Positions 22,953 through 34,227 of a DNA stretch of 64,000 nt are shown here, piece by piece. This DNA comes from Branchiostoma floridae (lineage: Eukaryota; Chordata; Leptocardii; Amphioxiformes; Branchiostomatidae): contig NC_049980.1 in assembly GCF_000003815.2 (NCBI RefSeq), positions 34,944,547-35,008,546 on the forward strand, read 5' to 3'. The first letter of the stretch is position 1, and each line of letters begins with the position of its first letter. The position numbers were made by a program, and so were the translations under genes. A model generated the notes under the pieces. That model was not told the origin of the DNA and did no database searches. It worked only from the letters and a program-made list of their open reading frames with translations.

Positions 22953-23412
22953 GTAACGACTTAGTGTCGAACCAGGGAACTAAAGTTTATACCCCAACGA
23001 CTTAGTGTCGAAACCGGGGAACAATACTTTACACCCCCAACGACTTAGTGTCGAAACCGGGGAACAATACTTTACACCCCCAACGACTTAGTGTCGAAAC
23101 CGGGGAACAATACTTTACACACCCCAACGACTTAGTGTCGAAACCGGGGAACAATACTTTACACCCCCAACGACTTAGTGTCGAAACCGGGGAACAATAC
23201 TTTACACCCCCAACGACCTAGTGTCGAAACCGGGGAACAATACTTTACACCCCCAACGGCTTAGTGTCGAAACCGGGGAACAATACTTTACACACCCCAA
23301 CGACTTAGTGTCGAAACCGGGGAACAATACTTTACACCCCCAACGACCTAGCGTCGAAACCGGGGAACAATACTTTACACCCCCAACGACCTAGCGTCGA
23401 AACCGGGGAACT
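22953..23412. repeat. 43-bp minisatellite, about 11 units
   Basis: Units contain CCAACGACTTAGTGTCGAAA followed by CCGGGGAACAATACTTTACA with period 43 (44 where ACACC is present). Each unit has the inverted pair CGACTTAGTGTCG. The first unit is diverged. There is no spacer-repeat alternation and no cas gene, so this is not a CRISPR array. Confidence 0.95.
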
Positions 23413-23717
23413 GCTTAGTAACGACTACGAAGAAAGAAAAAACAATGAAAGAAATCAAAGAATCGCCAGCTGACTCGGAGCCACCACTGTCAGGACCAGG
23501 ACTGGTGCTTGCTGCCTTGGTACCACCACGTGAACAAGGACTGGAGCCGCCTGCTGAACCGAAGCCGTCAATCCGTCTCCTAAAGCCGTTGTGGGAGCTG
23601 TTAACAAAGACATACGTGGTTAACAAAGCCTAAACACAGATGGCAAAACAACCAACCACACTGCTGCCTTGTTACAAGGCCTAATAAAACAACAAACAAA
23701 CAAAGAAGGCTGGAATC

Positions 23718-24484
23718 GCTTGCTGACTGCGCGAACCAGGACTGGAGCCGCCTGTTAACTCGGTGCCGCCGCGTGAACCAGGACTGGAGCCGCCTGATGA
23801 CTCGGTGCCGCCACCGCGTAAACCAGGACTGGAGCAGCCTGCTGACTCGGTGCTGCCGCCGCGTGAACCAGGACTGGAACAGCCTGCTAACTCGGTGCTG
23901 CCGCCGCGTGAACCAGGACTGGAACAGCCTGCTAACTCGGTGCTGCCGCCGCGTGAACCAGGACTGGAACAGCCTGCTAACTCGGTGCTGCCGCCGCGTG
24001 AACCAGGACTGGAACAGCCTGCTAACTCGGTGCCGCCACCGCGTGAACCAGGACTGGAACAGCCTGCTAACTCGGTGCTGCCGCCGCGTGAACCAGGACT
24101 GGAACAGCCTGCTAACTCGGTGCTGCCGCCGCGTGAACCAGGACTGGAACAGCCTGCTAACTCGGTGCTGCCGCCGCGTGAACCAGGACTGGAACAGCCT
24201 GCTAACTCGGTGCTGCCGCCGCGTGAACCAGGACTGGAACAGCCTGCTAACTCGGTGCTGCCGCCGCGTGAACCAGGACTGGAACAGCCTGCTAACTCGG
24301 TGCTGCCGCCGCGTGAACCAGGACTGGAACAGCCTGCTAACTCGGTGCTGCCGCCGCGTGAACCAGGACTGGAACAGCCTGCTAACTCGGTGCTGCCGCC
24401 GCGTGAACCAGGACTGGAACAGCCTGCTAACTCGGTGCTGCCGCCGCGTGAACCAGGACTGGAACAGCCTGCTAACTCGGTGCC
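23718..24484. repeat. 45-bp minisatellite, about 17 units, open in several frames
   Basis: The unit is approximately GTGAACCAGGACTGGAACAG plus CCTGCTAACTCGGTGCTGCCGCCGC, with the inner units nearly identical and the first three diverged. A period of 45 keeps frames open: a + frame with a 15-residue Pro/Glu-rich repeat (REPGLEQPANSVLPP), a second + frame, and a minus frame of 291 codons (GGSTELAGCSSPGSR). Several frames being open at once argues against a selected coding function, although one being translated cannot be excluded. Confidence 0.95.
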
Positions 24485-26734
24485 GCCGTCTCCTGTTTCA
24501 ATCAGGCAACCAGAAAGGACTGGCTCGTACCGGCTACCGCGGGGACTGGTAAACAAAGACGTACATAATTAACAAGCGCAATATGGCAGAACAACGTTGT
24601 AACATTCTCTCTTCCCAACCAAACCATCCACACTGCGCGCATGCTGTCCTGGTTACAAAGGGCCACAACGTGCCGATAATATGCCTCCCAGGCAGCCTTT
24701 TATACAGCTCCCAAACAACTTCCAAACCACAACTGGCACGCACGCAAACCCAACCACGCCAAAAGAGAGGAACTCGAAATGCGAAAAGAACAGTTTCCCC
24801 AGCAAAAATAAAACAACATCTAACCCCCATACACAATCTAATAATTCAACGTATCCTCTGAAACAAATTCAATCGAAAGCAAAGCTTACGTAACCGTAAA
24901 CGTTTTTCACCAACCACCGGGATAAAATCAGGAATCTGAAGAAGGTGGCCACGTGCAGCACGGTGTCGCTAATTCCTGACAGCAGAGCCGGCAAAATCTG
25001 CAATGAAGTCTGGCCTCGTGATAGCGTCAATTCTGTCGTCAGCCAGGAGATCTGTGAAAAATAACAAACATGTGAAAACCTGCGTGTGCCACTCGCCAAT
25101 CCTCCTTGCTCGAGCCGATGAACAAACGTCAGAAAGAAAACGAAAATCCCAACAAATAATTAACACCTAATCATCCAAACACTCCCTAAACCGGCAATAA
25201 AGAAATCAAGGCAAACCAACAAGAAATGCAGGTAATGGGAAATTAATTAAGTCAACGTGTGTCCGGGCCTCGTGGCAACCCCTGCAGTCTGGGCAACAAT
25301 TGACTCTCTAAACTTCTGGCAGATAAAACAGTAAGAGAAACACATACAACATATCGCACACCTCAAATCTTCCACAAATCTTGATGACCAGTGCAGTTTC
25401 CCTAGGAAAGAAACGCTCCAAGTTAATTAGTGGAAACACATTCTGCACCTGGCGGCTGGCCATCGTATACGTAGCTGATGAGAACAAAAGAAAATCGTTC
25501 GTCTTGACAACATGCCCCAAAAAGTATCTCGTCAAGCTGAAATCTTGGGGAACTACAAGAGAAGAAAAAATGGAAACAAAACGGAGTCAGATGTCGACGT
25601 TTGGCGAAGACAGGCACACGAAAAGGCAACAAAGAATGTCAGCGCATAACACGTGGGCACGGAAATTTCCCCTCAACGATATAAAGCACGTAAAACAAAT
25701 TTCACCATTTCACCAAACCTTCATTTTCCCTTCTGAAGAAAGGGACCACGGATAAAGTATTTCTAGGCAAACGTGACTGCCCTCAAATCGAAGCTTGTAG
25801 ACATTTTCCTCGGGGAAGCTGCTGTGGTCGGGAGCGAAGAAAAAAGCGTGGCCGCGGCTGACGGAGAACCAAATTGTCTGCACATAGATCACTCCACGGT
25901 CATCCTTATATGGTGAGATGAGAGATCACCTGACCTTCTGACCAATGACATCGCAGGACAATTATTCTTTGAAACTTTGAGTTCATTATATCAGAGGTTT
26001 GCCAGATGGCCAAATGTTGCATGCCTGTGAAAGATTGAGTTATTGTGAGAGATTGATGGATTATGAAAGTTCCAGTGATTGTGAGAGATGGAGTGATTGT
26101 GAGAGAACCAAATAAAGGACATGGATAGTATATGGCAGCCTGCCTTGAATATAGATATCCTCAGACATTGATGTAGAGTCTAACTGTGTCTGAGGACTGG
26201 AGAGATGCCAGTTGGCAGGTATCCACCTTGAAGTTCTTCTTCGTCCAAAGCAAGCCCACATTCACCTGGTGTTATATTCATAGCCAGAGGGAGAGCCATC
26301 AAGGGATCTGCCTTGTAGATGGGTATTCTCTGAGATGGGGACAAAGAGATTAAACTTCACATCATGGTCATGTACAGAACAACACAGATGTCCTCTGTCC
26401 TGGGTGCTGAATGGCAGCCCTTTTCCCATATACAGTATAAAAATGTAGGCATTTGATCTGACTTGTTAGTGTGACTCCTCCCATCAAAAAACTCATGATC
26501 AGTACTGATTCAGTTGAGCTGGGTCTGTCCCTGGTACTGAATGTTTGGGAGCTGTATGAGAAGGAGAGAGTGGACCTGGTCCGGGCAAGTAGCCCGCGAC
26601 GATGATGATGATGATGAGATGTCCATAGAGAGTGATGTAGTGCTGAAACTGGGTCTGACAGAGTTGGAAGTTTGCCAGTTGGCAGTTTCCCATCTGTATG
26701 TCGTTGCAGATGGACAACTGCCAAAGACACCGGA

Positions 26735-26805
26735 TGGTTGTCTGAAACGTCTGACCGTTTCCAAAATCAAATCCAGTTGCTTGAGTAACTGCTGTTTGGC
26801 GCATT
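26735..26805 (+). repeat. Fragment of the GGAAACGGTCAGACGTTT family
   Basis: GTCTGAAACGTCTGACCGTT, then TCCAAAATCAAATCCAGTTG, then CTTGAGTAA matches one arm of the 8977-9246 copy. The GAAACGTC part of the hammerhead-like core is kept but the CTGANGA box is not visible. Confidence 0.55.
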
Positions 26806-28336
26806 ACAGTTTATTTACATATAGTTTTGCAGAGAGAGGGAAGGCTGAGCAAGGACCTGTTTTGTCACGTCGTACTGAATTTGATTGTAGGAGAGCCAAT
26901 TTAGCACAGGCAGGGTTGAACGTGTGAAGTGAAAGTGCCGATCGGTCATGTCTTACCCCACTTGTCTGATCGAGCTATCTCACTTGTTTGATAGAGCAAG
27001 TAAGATTTTTCAATGGGTGATGTGGTATATTTGGTTCCTTTACAACCATGGCATCAAGCATTGGTCAATACAGAAAAATAGAGGCAACAATGAAAGAATT
27101 CCATTGATGGAAGTGAAAATTCATAGAAAAAATTCATTTGAATTTTGGGCAAGTGAAAATCTTTTTTGGGCAAGTAAATCTTTTAAGCACTTGCCCAGTA
27201 GGGCAAATGATGTTAAGTAAACTTATCCAACACTAACAGCTGTAATATGAGGCTGCCTGTGGTGTAGAAAGATATCGAGTGTCAAAAATGAAACTGCTGC
27301 AAATGTTTCCAGATTGATGGTACACAGATCCTCCACTGTGCTTCTGTGACCTGCCCACTGATTGGTTATCTCACTAATTAGTTCAGCAGTCTGGAGATTG
27401 ATCAGGCTGCTCGAGCTCGTTGTGAGTCTAATTCGTTAGGTCTGAGCGGAATCTCCTGTTTTGTTGTAGCACTAGTCCAACTTCATTTGCTAGGTAGCCT
27501 ATATCGGTTGTTTACAAAACAGGATATTAAGGGATATTAGGTCGACAGTCTGTGGTTTCAAATCGCAATATTGCAATTTAAAACCATCATCCATCTAACA
27601 GTTGTCATGTACATCCAGGCATGTCTGCATCCTGAGCCAGAGAGAACTCAGAAATAACGTCTACAAAGATTCAGACAAACTACAAAGCTATGTTCATCAT
27701 AAGGCAGAGGTAGGAGATTTCCTTGTTAAGGGATAAACATAAACCCTTTTCAAATACTGATCTCAGGACAGTATCAAGATATTTTCTTGATAAGTTAAAA
27801 ACATACACCCTTGTGGAATGCTACTTTCCACTGTAACAGTTGTTACACTACATACATGGAACAAAGACCTTTATTGTACATTTATACCCACTGGTTTAAG
27901 TACAGGTCACAATGAAATAAACAGTTTACAGAATGATACAAGTATACGTTGCATGTTACTACATATAATTTCTTGCTACATGACTTTGACTTCACCTTGC
28001 TGCTTTTTGGTGGTGAAGGTAAGAGGTGAAATGTTGCGTAATCACAGATTTGTGTTAAGATGTAAGAAATATGAATTTGTCTTACTTAAGTGTATAACGA
28101 AGGGAAACTTAGATTGGAACAATAATGCTCCCTAGTTGGTGTTAAATTACATTCTAGTGAAAAATAACGTTCATCTTCTATCCTATGTAGATTACAGTAT
28201 TTCATTGTTCCTGAGGGGCACTTTTCATATCCAGTCATGTCTCTTTCACTGAACCTAAAAGCCATTATATAAAATACCTTTGCAAGAGAAAAGAGACGAC
28301 CAGGGAATTATTTGTGGATATTAGCCTGAGATAAAA
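26806..28336. other. Intronic sequence without supported genes
   Basis: A region near 26990-27210 repeats the word GGGCAAGTR (GGCAAGTGAAAATC, GGGCAAGTAAATC, CACTTGCCC), like the core of the CAGGGCTCGAAAT family, but no termini were found. The 27510-27600 stretch resembles 10985-11125. The 27818-28135 frame has no recognised motif. Confidence 0.45.
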
Positions 28337-28683
28337 GGGAACACTAACAATAGTGGAGATATGTAGCCCTTGTGGAATAGTACATTTATTATAAAAGAGA
28401 GCACTAACAGTGGAGATATGTAGCCCTTGTGGAATGGTACACATATTATAAATTAAAGAGAGCACTAACAGTAGAGATATGTAGCCCTTGAGAACACTAA
28501 CTGTAGAGGAGATACATTTGTATGTAGCCCTTGCTGAAAGAACGCTAACACAGTAGTGGAGGTGCATAGCCCTTGTGTAATGAGATTTAAGGACAACACT
28601 AACAGTAGTGGAGGTGCATAGCCCTTGTGTAATGAGAAAGGACAACACTAACAGTAGTGTAGTAGAAAACTAACAGTAGTAAC
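28337..28683. repeat. Degenerate minisatellite of about 45-60 bp, about 8 units
   Basis: Units share AACACTAACAGTAGTGGAGR followed by TRYATAGCCCTTGTG. Lengths vary through small indels. Confidence 0.85.
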
Positions 28684-28797
28684 AAGGTAACAGTATCACA
28701 TCCTGCCCAGCCGTCTCTGTTTCCAGTGTCTGGGAAACTCGGCAGCCCTGACAGGGTCAGCTGAGGTCGCCTGGGCTTGTTTTATTCATGAGATGCC

Positions 28798-28866
28798 ATT
28801 ATATAAGATATTCCCTGACCTTGGGCCCAGGTTATATAAGATATTCCCTGACCTTGGGCCCAGGTT
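28798..28866. repeat. Two-copy tandem duplication of about 34 bp
   Basis: TATATAAGATATTCCCTGAC followed by CTTGGGCCCAGGTT occurs twice in a row. Confidence 0.9.
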
Positions 28867-29378
28867 GAGCCTTTAAGACTCGAGCCCATCACGCCTTCTT
28901 AAGATGCAGGAGAACCTGGCAGCGGTGACCCAGACATAAGTCTCGGAGTACCACTGGAGAGTACATCTTAAGTGTCTCTGTGGCCTTATGTTTATTCACT
29001 TCAGCATGTCATACATAAGCAAACAAGAACTTAATTTTAAGACTTACACATATGTTGAGTCGACACATTTGAAACATCTTTGTTATTACTTGTGGATCGA
29101 TTTTACAATTGAATTCTGGGTGAACTGAGTTAAAAAGCATGTGTTAAGCTCCGAAGGTCATTTCTGCTCCCTTGAGGAGATCTGTGTGACCTTGGCTTCA
29201 CCTATGTGACCTTGGTGACACATCTCAAAGCTCATGTTACCACCAGAAAGGCTGTAGTAGTAGTTCACTGTGTCTTGCTGCTGCAATAAGTCTTTCTTCA
29301 ACTCTTTCCACTTCGTCCTGTTCATTGCCAGAAAGGCTGTAGAGAGTAGATTAACTTGTTTTACAATGCAGAGAAGTA

Positions 29379-29570
29379 CTGTAAATGTTTTTAATTTCGC
29401 GGTAGCGGGAAAAGGGACTTTTCGCGGTGGATTTAAGTTCGTGGTAACACCATAGACTGCAATCTAATATAATAATAGAAAAATGTTCGCGGTGGTTTTA
29501 AATTCGCGGTGAAGTGGTCACCGCGAAAACCGCGAACATTAATCCACCGCTAACATTTCTGCATTTACGC
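29379..29570. mobile_element. TA-flanked palindromic MITE, copy 2
   Basis: It starts TACTGTAAATG and contains TTCGCGGTGG / CACCGCGAA arms, in the opposite orientation to the copy at 21314. The right end is degenerate (GCATTTACGCATTTA). Confidence 0.7.
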
Positions 29571-30427
29571 ATTTATGATTGTACAAAATGCACGTTAAAG
29601 TACGTACAGCTAGTGCAACATCTTTATTTTGACCAATGTTGTTGCTATCATAAAAGGATGGTAGTTTTGTTTTCTGTTTCTACCAAATTCTAGTAGGAGA
29701 ACCTATTTGGTCATCTTACTGTTCATTCATTGTTGCCTACTGAGTACTGGCATGTTCAGGAATATGAAAAAAATATTTCTGGTCTATTGTCACTGCTTAC
29801 CAAACAACTGCTGCTGGTTTCAGTGCCAGTCTTTTGAAGTGAACTTAGTTATAGCACCTTCAGCTACTCAGTCTATAGATATAGAATACAACACGGTGTA
29901 TTCCGTATCGCCCAAGGTATCAGCCCGACCGCGGGTCGGATCGCTCGACATGTTTTGATGCGAAATGCACCAGAAGTTGAACAAAGTTGGTGCCCTCAAA
30001 CAATAAGTGTTGCAACAGCAATGTTCCAATGTCCGAATCAGGTATTCGAATTGCCAACCGTGCTGTATTCGGCCTGCTCGAAACAGTTCGACTTATTCAA
30101 ATGGAGCCTGTGTGATAAGCCTTTCGAACCTGTGCGATATGGAAACGTACGGCCTGGTCCGGAACACCCGTATTGAACGTTTTTGCGTCACAGGTATGAC
30201 ATAAAAACATAAGGACTAGTCCCAGATCCTTGTCTCCTCCACAGTCCCAGTTATAATTGGTGCACAGCATCTCATGCATGAAGAAGGAAGACTCACAGCA
30301 TTTTGGGCAGGGCAGACGTACATATGTAGTAATGACATCTCCGGCTTCTCCATGACTTGTTACTCAATCTGGGAGGAGTATCGATTTCCGCTGGGGATGG
30401 TGTGGCAATTGTCATGGCGATGAGCGA
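29571..30427. other. Intronic sequence with a GC-richer block, no supported gene
   Basis: From 29900 to 30190 the base composition is higher in CG dinucleotides and includes short palindromes such as CCCGACCGCGGGTCGG and repeated TTCGAA-type words. Two overlapping + frames (65-73 codons) show no family motif. It may be an old mobile-element fragment. Confidence 0.3.
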
Positions 30428-30536
30428 TGTAGCGCAATTCCAGATCTAGTGAAGAGGGACAGTATGTATGTAATGCATTGAGATCTAGTGAAGAGGGACA
30501 GTATGTATGTAATGCATTGAGAAGAGAAGAGGGACA
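30428..30536. repeat. Minisatellite (about 50 bp), left part, split by an insertion
   Basis: Units read GATCTAGTGAAGAGGGACAG then TATGTATGTAATGCATTGA. The array continues at 31316-31432 beyond the inserted element. Confidence 0.85.
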
Positions 30537-30541
30537 GTATG

Positions 30542-31315
30542 CAGGGCTCGAAATACCACATGCATATGCAAGTTTGTGCAAGTAAAATTGGTGTGGTGCA
30601 AGTAAGTTTAGACCAAACTTGCACCAGTGCAAGTTACTTTTGTCCTCTAATACCTGAGATTAGAAAAAGCTTACACACACCGAGAATATTGTCTGTCATT
30701 GAAAGGTAAAAGAAAATAACACTGAATAAAAAAAAAAGCCTAAATTTGTTTTTTCTAAATTTGGTTAGACATCCAGGTAAACTATTTTTTTTAGACAAAT
30801 CCATCTCTACAATGCTAATGATTCCTATGGTGCTGTCTTACCTTGATTTGCATATGAGTTACATTTGCATACTAATTAGTGACTTTAATATAATGTTCAA
30901 CTGGTTTTTCCAGTTATATGTATTGTATTGAGTTGTTCTACCACTTCATTCTGGAGATGCTTAAGACTAGTTACTGTGATGGATGTCACTCGTAGAGTCC
31001 AGAAGAAATCTATGGATCTTATCGAGTTGTAGACATTGAATTGTCTTTAATTGAGCCTAAATTCCCTGTTTTTATGAAACAGTCTGTACAATTTCAAACC
31101 AAAAAAAAAATACGGAAAAACAAATATCCAAATATGTGGTCTTTACCGGTATGTATCCCCATTTACTCACGTACATTTGCAAATTTTCAGAAGAGGAGAT
31201 AAGGGGTTAACAGTTCACTATTTTGGGTTGTGCAAGTAAGTTTCTTTTGGTGCAAGTTACCTTTGGCTTAACTTGCACAGGTGCAAGTTGACTGAAAAGT
31301 GTATTTCGAGCCCTG
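30542..31315. mobile_element. CAGGGCTCGAAAT element, 5-bp target duplication GTATG, inside a minisatellite
   Basis: It begins CAGGGCTCGAAATACC and ends GTATTTCGAGCCCTG. GTATG flanks both ends (30537-30541 and 31316-31320), and joining the flanks restores a normal minisatellite unit (ACAGTATGTGTGTAATGC, as at 31392). The core word here is GTGCAAGT/ACTTGCAC, for example TTGCACCAGTGCAAGTTAC. Confidence 0.85.
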
Positions 31316-31432
31316 GTATGTGTGTAATGCATTGAGATGTAGTGAAGAGGGACAGTATGTATGTAATGCATTGAGATGTAGTGAAGAGGGACAGTATGTG
31401 TGTAATGCATTGATATGTAGTGAAGTGTAGAA
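31316..31432. repeat. Minisatellite (about 50 bp), right part
   Basis: Two further units (GAGATGTAGTGAAGAGGGAC, then AGTATGTRTGTAATGCATT) continue the array at 30428-30536. Confidence 0.85.
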
Positions 31433-31651
31433 TGATTGAGCAGGCTGATAATAGAAATGCACAAATGTGGATAAGTGAGGAAAGTAGCGAAGGATTTTCC
31501 TGAAATTGGGCTGCAGATGGGGCAGAGATAAGCTCTCCTCAGGAGGAGTGATGCGGACAGAAGGATGTTGGAGACTTGGTCGGTTAAGACGTCTGGAAGT
31601 GAAAGCGAAAGTGGTCTCCTGGGATTTTAAACTGATCTCGTTGCCCACTTA

Positions 31652-32018
31652 GGCCACACCAATTTAATTTCTTGGTTCACGGATTTTTTCATAAAAGATA
31701 TGGAGCGAGAGGGCGAAATAAAAATAAAAATAAAAATTGTAAAATGGTTGGGGTAAAGGCAACGGCTAATCCAAAACATAAAGAAAAAAAGTTTTCAGCT
31801 TGAAAAAAGCACAAAAACACTATTATTGTACAGTAACAGCACCTGTACCCACACTTTTAGGAGCTTATAATATAAAGGCCAATTTGCTACACCAGAAAGC
31901 TGGTGAATGGTTTCATTAATGGTGAAAATTTGCTGAGTGGTAATTTTTATTTTTATTTTATTTTCCAAAAAATAGGAGCGAGCGAATCCGTGAACCAAGA
32001 AATTAAATTGGTGTGGCC
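31652..32018. mobile_element. MITE with TTA target duplication (Harbinger-type)
   Basis: Termini are GGCCACACCAATTTAATTTC and its perfect complement at the right; the inverted repeat extends about 35 bp through CTTGGTTCACGGATT. TTA flanks both ends (31649-31651 and 32019-32021). A 3-bp TTA/TAA duplication is characteristic of PIF/Harbinger. A degenerate relative is visible at 35352-35400. Confidence 0.85.
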
Positions 32019-32129
32019 TTACCTTCAGCTTGAAACCGTCTTAGGAAAGATCAAAACGTCCTGCTGTGAATGATAAAATGATGTGCTTCAGACTGAAATG
32101 GGCCCGATGGGACTGGGTGGGTGGGAATG

Positions 32130-32725
32130 TAGTCAGGGCACAAGCTACTGGTCAGGGCACAAATTGCTAGTCAGGGCACAAGCTGCTAGTCAGGGCACAA
32201 TCTGCTAGTCAGGACACCAACTGCTAATCAGGGCACAAACTGCTAGTCAGGACACAAACTGCTAGTCAGGGCACAAACTGCTAGTCAGGGCACAAGCTGC
32301 TAGTCAGGACACAAACTGCTAGTCAGGACACAAACTGCTAGTCAGGGCACAAACTGCTAGTCAGGGCACAAGCTGCTAGTCAGGGCACAAACTGATAGTC
32401 AGGGCAAGAACTGCTAGTTAGGACACAAACTGCTAGTCAGGGCACAAACTGCTAGCCAGGGCACAAACTGCTAGTCAAGACTGCAGGTTGCTAGTCAAGG
32501 CACAAACTGCTAGTCAGGGCACAAGCTGCTAGCCAGGGCACAAACTGCTAGTCAGGGCAAGAACTGCTAGTCAAGACTGAAGGTTGCTAGTCAAGGCACA
32601 AACTGCTAGCCAGGACACAAGCTGCTAGTTGGGCAAGAATTGCTAGATATGACTTAAGATTGCTAGTCAGGACAAGACCTGCTAGTCAGGACTGAAGATC
32701 GCTAATCAGGACAAGAACTGCTAGT
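32130..32725. repeat. 19-bp minisatellite, about 30 units
   Basis: Units follow CTGCTAGTCAGGGCACAAR with substitutions (GGACACAAA, GGGCAAGAA, CAAGACTGAAGGTTG). Degeneration increases toward the right end. Confidence 0.95.
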
Positions 32726-33774
32726 CTTCCCTGGTGGGTGGTATTGACAGTTGTGAGTTGTAAGGATTATGCTATCAGGCAGCTGGTTTTGTGTGTTGTA
32801 GTGATCACGTACTCAGATAGCATTTAGCATGAACCAGGTGGTAACTTGAGTCACATTTCAGGCTTATAGGAAACCCACTTCATTCCTAGTGGAAGAGTCA
32901 CAGTCATAAAGAACAGACGTGCAGTTTCCCCTGGTGGGTGCACATTCCGTGAGTTTCAGAGATTAGGTTTAGTACATGGAGCAGCTGTAAAAGGCAGAGG
33001 TTACTTCCCATTATGAGCCTGTGTTTTGGCACAGACGCACACATGTAGAAGAGCCCAACCCTCTCCTTCTACCTCAGTGGCACAGAGAAAAGCTGGTAGA
33101 AGAGCAGGTTTTATATCCTACGTTTGGTTCCCAAGGGCCCAACATCAAGCCAGGAATGTGACCTCTCAATCTCTCCAGCCTCCAGCCTCATGAAGAATAC
33201 AATGCAGTTTCCCCAGGTGGGCACTGTGGACAGTCCGTGAGTTTTAGGGATCAGGTTCAGTACTACATGGGGCAACCGTGTCCATGGAGAAGCCGTGTCC
33301 ATGGAGACCTTTTTGTTACATGTGATATCAGGTTTCTTACATTTTGTACATTGTGCAGCTATGTCCATGGAGACCTACATGTGTGTGTCGATGGTAAATG
33401 TGATATCAAGTTTATTACATTTTGTCATGGGGCAGCTGTATGGAGAGTTTGTGTCCATAAATTAGGTAAGTCTGATATCAGGGACATCAGGGACTCTGTG
33501 GGGCTGTTGTTAGCAGGTTTTGGGGCCATAAAAGCTGCCTCATATAGTCATAAATCTGGTAAATAATTCAGAAGTGCGTGAATCAGGGGAGGGACAGTAC
33601 TCAACTGTGTGTGTCAAGCGAGTGTGGGATGTCTGTTGGACGTGTTTTCTGTTTTCTGCCTTTTAGTTAATTCTTTCAGTTCAGTGTCCAAATGTGCATG
33701 TAGGTATTCTGAGTATTTATGCTGACATGTAAATCATGATGTGCAACGCCCATACCATAGACCATGCGCCAAAA

Positions 33775-33930
33775 AGCAATTACTCAAGTAACTGGATGTG
33801 ATTTTGGAAACGGTCTGACATTTCAGGTAGCATCAACTAACCTTTCATCAGTGACACGGAGGAAACCTTGTTGAAGAGCAGGTTTTATACCCTAGAGAAT
33901 TACCTATGAATTGATATGTGAAGCAGGTTA
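33775..33930 (-). ncRNA. Hammerhead-like motif in a GGAAACGGTC-family repeat
   Basis: On the minus strand CACTGATGA (a canonical CTGATGA box) is followed by AAGGTTAG, loop TTGATG, CTACCT and GAAATGTC. Stem II can pair over 5-6 bp with one or two mismatches. GAAAT replaces GAAAC, and stem I is weaker than at 15955-16035, so this copy is probably inactive. Confidence 0.35.
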
Positions 33931-34103
33931 ATTTGAGATAGCAACAGTAGACCAATGTGCAGACCATGTCCATTTCTTACCAATAAGGTTATATCATGCC
34001 TTTAGTGTGAAGACCATAACACACCCCTATAAAAATGCCAGTAAAATGAAGGCACAGCTAGAGACAGGTGCTGAAGTTTAGCCTCAGGCCTCAGACTGGA
34101 GAT

Positions 34104-34216
34104 AGCCAGTGAGTACCATCCGTATTCTACCGGGGCTCCTTACACTCGCTACCCCTAAGAAATTTTAGGGAAGTGAGTGTAAGGAGCCCCGGTAGAAATA
34201 GGATGGTACCCAGGCT
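34104..34216. mobile_element. 113-bp fold-back element with 11-bp flanking repeats
   Basis: Almost the whole element is one hairpin: ACCGGGGCTCCTTACACTC at left pairs with GAGTGTAAGGAGCCCCGGT at right around a short AT loop, and the outer TACCATCC pairs with GGATGGTA. The ends are AGCC...GGCT. AGACTGGAGAT flanks both sides (34093-34103 and 34217-34227). Confidence 0.7.
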
Positions 34217-34227
34217 AGACTGGAGAT

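Larger units (their letters stand above)
21950..25964. mobile_element. 4-kb inverted-repeat element B filled with minisatellites
   Basis: The left 65 bp is nearly identical to the left end of element A, and the right 105 bp (25860-25964) is nearly identical to the right end of A. The termini are TAATTGTACTGCG...CGCAGGACAATTA. Between them lie a 43-bp array (22953-23412), degenerate 45-bp copies (23461-23560), a 45-bp array (23718-24484) and A-rich sequence. No transposase motif is seen on either strand, so I infer a non-autonomous DNA transposon. Confidence 0.6.

Noticed and set aside
22953-23412. CRISPR-like array of 43-bp repeats
   Set aside because: The repeats are head to tail without unique spacers and lie in an animal transposon; there are no cas genes.
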